From Paracoccaceae bacterium (GTDB taxonomy: Bacteria; Pseudomonadota; Alphaproteobacteria; Rhodobacterales; Rhodobacteraceae), in assembly GCA_003512825.1 (NCBI GenBank), contig DOOI01000058.1, positions 15,490 through 26,685 on the forward strand: DNA of 11,196 bases, read 5' to 3'. Below the pieces are notes generated by a model that saw only the letters and a list, made by a program, of their open reading frames with translations, ran no database searches and was not told where the DNA came from. Of this stretch, positions 9,280-11,196 are shown in pieces. The first letter of the stretch is position 1. Each line of letters starts with the position of its first letter. The position numbers and the translations under genes are program-made.

Positions 9280-10083
9280 ATGAAAACGTCATATCGCTTC
9301 TCCACCGCTCTTCTCGCCCTTTGGGTTGGTCTGCCGCTGCCGCTCGCGGCCAGCGAAACCGAGGTCGTCAACCTGACCCTTGTGCCCGGATGGCAAGCCG
9401 AGGATGGCACCCATGTCGCAGGCCTCGCCATCGCGCTGGCACCGGGGTGGAAAACCTATTGGCGCAGTCCCGGCGATTCGGGCATCCCGCCATTGGTGGA
9501 TTTTTCCCGCTCCACCAATCTCGCAAAAGGCACGCTGGAATTTCCTGCGCCCACCACTTTCGACATCAATGGCATGACCTCGGTCGGCTATACTTCCGAT
9601 GTCATCTTTCCGCTGCTGCTTACTCCGGAAGTCGCCGACAGCCCCATGCATGTCGAAGCCCATGTGATGCTTGGCGTCTGCAAGGATATCTGCGTGCCCT
9701 TCGAGATTACTGTCGCGGCTGACCTGCTGGCGGGTATCCCTTACGAAGGCACGTCTGCCTCCGAGCTGCGCGACGCCCTCACTGCACGCCCCACCCCCTC
9801 GGATGCCGCGCTGACCTGCCAAACCGAAATGACCGCCTCCGGCCAGACCCTCACCACCCATCTCACCCTGCCCGCCTCGGATGCCGCCGAGTTTGCCATC
9901 ATCGAACTGGCGGACCGCGAGATTTGGGTCAGCGAAGCCCAGACCACACGCCAAGGCGATGCGCTCACTGTTTCGGTCAGCCTTGAACATGTCGGCGGGC
10001 ATGGCTTCACCTTCGACCCCGCCACTTTGCGCCTCACCCTGCTCACCGGCCCCACTGCGCTCGACCTGACAGGCTGCGACTAA
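9280..10083 (+). CDS. Exported DsbD N-terminal-domain-like protein
   Basis: A 267-residue protein with a signal peptide (MKTSYRF, hydrophobic core to about residue 20, likely cleavage after PLAAS) and a periplasmic domain like the N-terminal domain of thiol:disulfide interchange protein DsbD. The family-like block runs from GWKTYWRSPGDSGIPP (56-71) through VGYTSDVIFPL. C134 and C138 in LGVCKDICVP resemble the redox-active cysteine pair of DsbD alpha domains; C180 and C266 are additional. The DsbD transmembrane core and C-terminal thioredoxin domain are absent, and the gene is followed by non-coding DNA, so it is a stand-alone domain rather than a truncated DsbD. Electrons would have to come from another membrane partner such as CcdA (inference). 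The ATG at 9280 lacks a clear Shine-Dalgarno; GTG 9262 is the alternative. It is divergent from yqgE. Confidence 0.85.
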   Translation: MKTSYRFSTALLALWVGLPLPLAASETEVVNLTLVPGWQAEDGTHVAGLAIALAPGWKTYWRSPGDSGIPPLVDFSRSTNLAKGTLEFPAPTTFDINGMTSVGYTSDVIFPLLLTPEVADSPMHVEAHVMLGVCKDICVPFEITVAADLLAGIPYEGTSASELRDALTARPTPSDAALTCQTEMTASGQTLTTHLTLPASDAAEFAIIELADREIWVSEAQTTRQGDALTVSVSLEHVGGHGFTFDPATLRLTLLTGPTALDLTGCD

Positions 10084-10112
10084 CCGCGCGCAGCGGTGCG
10101 CGTTAACCTTTT
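10082..10112 (+). terminator. Possible weak terminator after the DsbD-like gene
   Basis: AAC(C)GCGC pairs with GCGCGTT (7 bp with a one-base bulge, 8-base loop) and is followed after four bases by TTTT. The left arm overlaps the stop codon. It is weaker than the other terminators in the window. Confidence 0.35.
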
Positions 10113-10192
10113 GATGTCATGACGCGGGCCAGACGTCGGCCATACGCAAATCATACCTGTTGCATGGCAGGGTTTTGGGTGCGGTTAACACC

Positions 10193-10221
10193 TTGCGAAA
10201 TAGGGGGCTTTCTGACATATG
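10193..10221 (+). promoter_or_regulatory. Candidate sigma-70 promoter for rplS-rpmE
   Basis: TTGCGA, a 17-bp spacer and CATATG. This is the best -35/-10 pair I can see in the gap. It would start transcription around 10228 and give a leader of about 205 nt. This is a reading by eye only. Confidence 0.35.
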
Positions 10222-10333
10222 GCGCGAGTCCGGGCGATGTCTGCCCCGTGCGATTCCCGCCTTCTTCGGGCGGAAAGATCGGCGGATGCGGCGACAAAGC
10301 CGGGCGTCAAAGATAGGACGACCTGAACTCTGG

Positions 10334-10360
10334 CAGGCTTATCAATATGATAGGAACCTG
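10334..10360 (+). other. Stable hairpin in the rplS leader
   Basis: CAGG-CTTATCA pairs with TGATAGG-(AA)-CCTG: 11 base pairs including one G-U, a two-base AA bulge on the 3' side and a three-base ATA loop. A second perfect 6-bp hairpin (TCACGG, loop GAAAAA, CCGTGA) follows at 10396-10413. A bulged 7-bp hairpin precedes it at 10254-10275. None has a T-run, so they are not terminators. Confidence 0.5.
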
Positions 10361-10432
10361 ATCGAAGGCCAAGAGCTCTCGGGACGCGCGCAACTTCACG
10401 GGAAAAACCGTGAGCAACATAGGAGAGATCAG

Positions 10433-10816
10433 ATGAACCTGATCGCACAGATCGAGGCGGAACAAATCGCCGCGCTCGGTAAAGAAATTCCGGACTTCAA
10501 GCCCGGCGACACCATCCGCGTCGGCTTCAAAGTCACCGAAGGCACCCGCTCCCGCGTCCAGATGTACGAAGGCGTTTGCATCAGCCGCAAGCACGGTTCC
10601 GGCATCGCCGGCTCGTTCACGGTTCGCAAAATTTCCTTCGGCGAAGGCGTCGAACGTGTGTTCCCGCTCTACTCGACGAACATCGACTCGATCACCGTCG
10701 TGCGTCGTGGCCGTGTGCGCCGCGCCAAACTCTACTACCTCCGCTCGCGTCGCGGCAAATCTGCCCGTATCGCGGAAGTCACCAACTACAAGCCGAAATC
10801 CGGCGGCGAAGCGTAA
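10433..10816 (+). CDS. rplS: 50S ribosomal protein L19
   Basis: L19 is a large-subunit protein at the interface with the 30S subunit. The 127-residue product shows the whole family pattern: [20 protein letters not shown] (about 20-39), [35 protein letters not shown] and [23 protein letters not shown] toward the end, with a short alphaproteobacterial-type tail. AGGAG seven bases before the ATG fixes the start. It is followed after 11 bp by rpmE, so the two form an operon. rplS often follows trmD in bacteria; here it is preceded by an unrelated gene and a long leader. Confidence 0.98.
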   Translation: MNLIAQIEAEQIAALGKEIPDFKPGDTIRVGFKVTEGTRSRVQMYEGVCISRKHGSGIAGSFTVRKISFGEGVERVFPLYSTNIDSITVVRRGRVRRAKLYYLRSRRGKSARIAEVTNYKPKSGGEA

Positions 10817-10827
10817 GGAGAGGACCG

Positions 10828-11049
10828 ATGAGAAAAGGTATTCACCCCGACTATCACTTCATCGAAGTGAAAATGACCGATGGCACCTCCTTTCAGGTCC
10901 GCTCGACCTGGGGCAAAGAAGGCGACACGCTCGCCCTCGACATCGACCCCACCGTGCACCCGGCCTGGACCGGTGGCGGCGCGCGCCTGATGGATGCAGG
11001 CGGCCGTGTGTCGAAGTTCAAAAACAAGTATGCCGGTCTCGGCTTCTGA
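10828..11049 (+). CDS. rpmE: 50S ribosomal protein L31, cysteine-free form
   Basis: A 73-residue L31. Family blocks are the N-terminal [32 protein letters not shown] and [14 protein letters not shown] at the C-terminus. It has no cysteine at all, so the zinc-ribbon of the E. coli-type L31 is absent and it should bind no structural zinc. This form is, to my knowledge, usual in alphaproteobacteria. AAGGAGAGG upstream of the ATG is a strong ribosome site overlapping the end of rplS (11-bp gap), implying cotranscription. Confidence 0.97.
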   Translation: MRKGIHPDYHFIEVKMTDGTSFQVRSTWGKEGDTLALDIDPTVHPAWTGGGARLMDAGGRVSKFKNKYAGLGF

Positions 11050-11071
11050 ATTTATCAGAAAAATCAACAAG

Positions 11072-11102
11072 AACGCCGCTCTTAGGGGCGGCGTTTTCTT
11101 TT
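11072..11102 (+). terminator. Rho-independent terminator of rplS-rpmE
   Basis: AACGCCGC pairs with GCGGCGTT (8 bp, 8-base loop TCTTAGGG), followed by TTCTTTT. It starts 22 bp after the rpmE stop. Confidence 0.92.
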
Positions 11103-11184
11103 GGCGCATTGGCACGACAGCGGTAACTTCCCTTGATCGAATGCGCGCGATACGGTAGCCGAACGGAACGCCGTTGAGTGGGGA

Positions 11185-11196
11185 ATGAGTGACAGG
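11185..11196 (+). CDS. Possible start of a further gene (only four codons visible)
   Basis: ATG AGT GAC AGG at the right edge follows a GTGGGGA purine run that could serve as a ribosome site. The 82 bp between the rpmE terminator and this ATG is the right size for a promoter; TTGATC at 11133 is a possible -35. Four codons do not allow identification. Confidence 0.22.

Larger units (their letters stand above)
10084..10432 (+). other. 349-bp non-coding region; probable rplS leader
   Basis: No supported gene lies here. Besides the weak terminator at its left end, it holds a candidate promoter (10193-10221) and, downstream of it, three hairpins: 10254-10275, 10334-10360 and 10396-10413. The last ends 19 bases before the rplS start codon. 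The stretch is open in the rplS frame for 91 codons, but the translation does not resemble L19. Two GANTC sites (10226-10230, 10252-10256) lie near the presumed transcription start. Confidence 0.6.

Noticed and set aside
10219..10326. 35-codon open frame (MARVRAMS...) in the rplS leader
   Set aside because: Its ATG overlaps the candidate -10 element, there is no ribosome site, and the composition looks like random GC-rich translation.
10160..10432. Frame open upstream of and continuous with rplS (91 codons)
   Set aside because: L19 begins at MNLIAQIE with a clear AGGAG. The extension lacks a start context and resembles no known protein.

Overview
The window looks like core chromosome of an alphaproteobacterium of the order Rhodobacterales (Roseobacter/Rhodobacter type). 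The evidence is the high GC content, strong AGGAG-type ribosome binding sites, a CcrM-type GANTC methyltransferase, a cysteine-free L31, an SDHAF4/DUF1674 protein, and a heparinase-fold protein between rsmB and purH. There are no insertion sequences, phage genes, CRISPR arrays, tRNAs or rRNAs. I recognise no new multi-gene defence or metabolic system.

Region 1 (1-4590, minus strand) is a probable co-directional cluster. In order of transcription it holds rsmB (16S rRNA m5C methyltransferase), a heparinase II/III-fold protein and purH (last two steps of IMP synthesis; its C-terminus runs off the left edge). Divergent from rsmB, and separated by 97 bp, is a 65-residue SDHAF4/DUF1674 succinate dehydrogenase assembly factor on the plus strand (4688-4885).

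Region 2 (4899-6567) is the least characterised part. Two minus-strand genes overlap by 29 bp: a 100-residue exported protein, followed by a two-helix membrane protein with a C-terminal winged-helix (OmpR-like) domain. This is the reverse of the usual ToxR/CadC arrangement and is the best candidate here for an undescribed signalling module. Divergent from them is a secreted, basic protein with an internally duplicated two-cysteine unit. It ends in a very strong terminator.

Region 3 (6663-8589, plus strand) carries rnhB (RNase HII) and ccrM (GANTC adenine methyltransferase). Three GANTC sites lie within 39 bp in the short rnhB-ccrM gap, which suggests that CcrM is controlled by the methylation state of its own promoter. 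A terminator follows ccrM.

Region 4 (8594-10083) is a divergent pair: YqgE/AlgH (minus) and an exported DsbD-N-terminal-domain-like protein (plus). A 349-bp non-coding stretch follows. It contains a candidate promoter and several hairpins and looks like a structured leader for rplS (L19)-rpmE (L31). That operon closes with a good terminator at 11072-11102. The last ~90 bp may hold the promoter and first codons of another gene.
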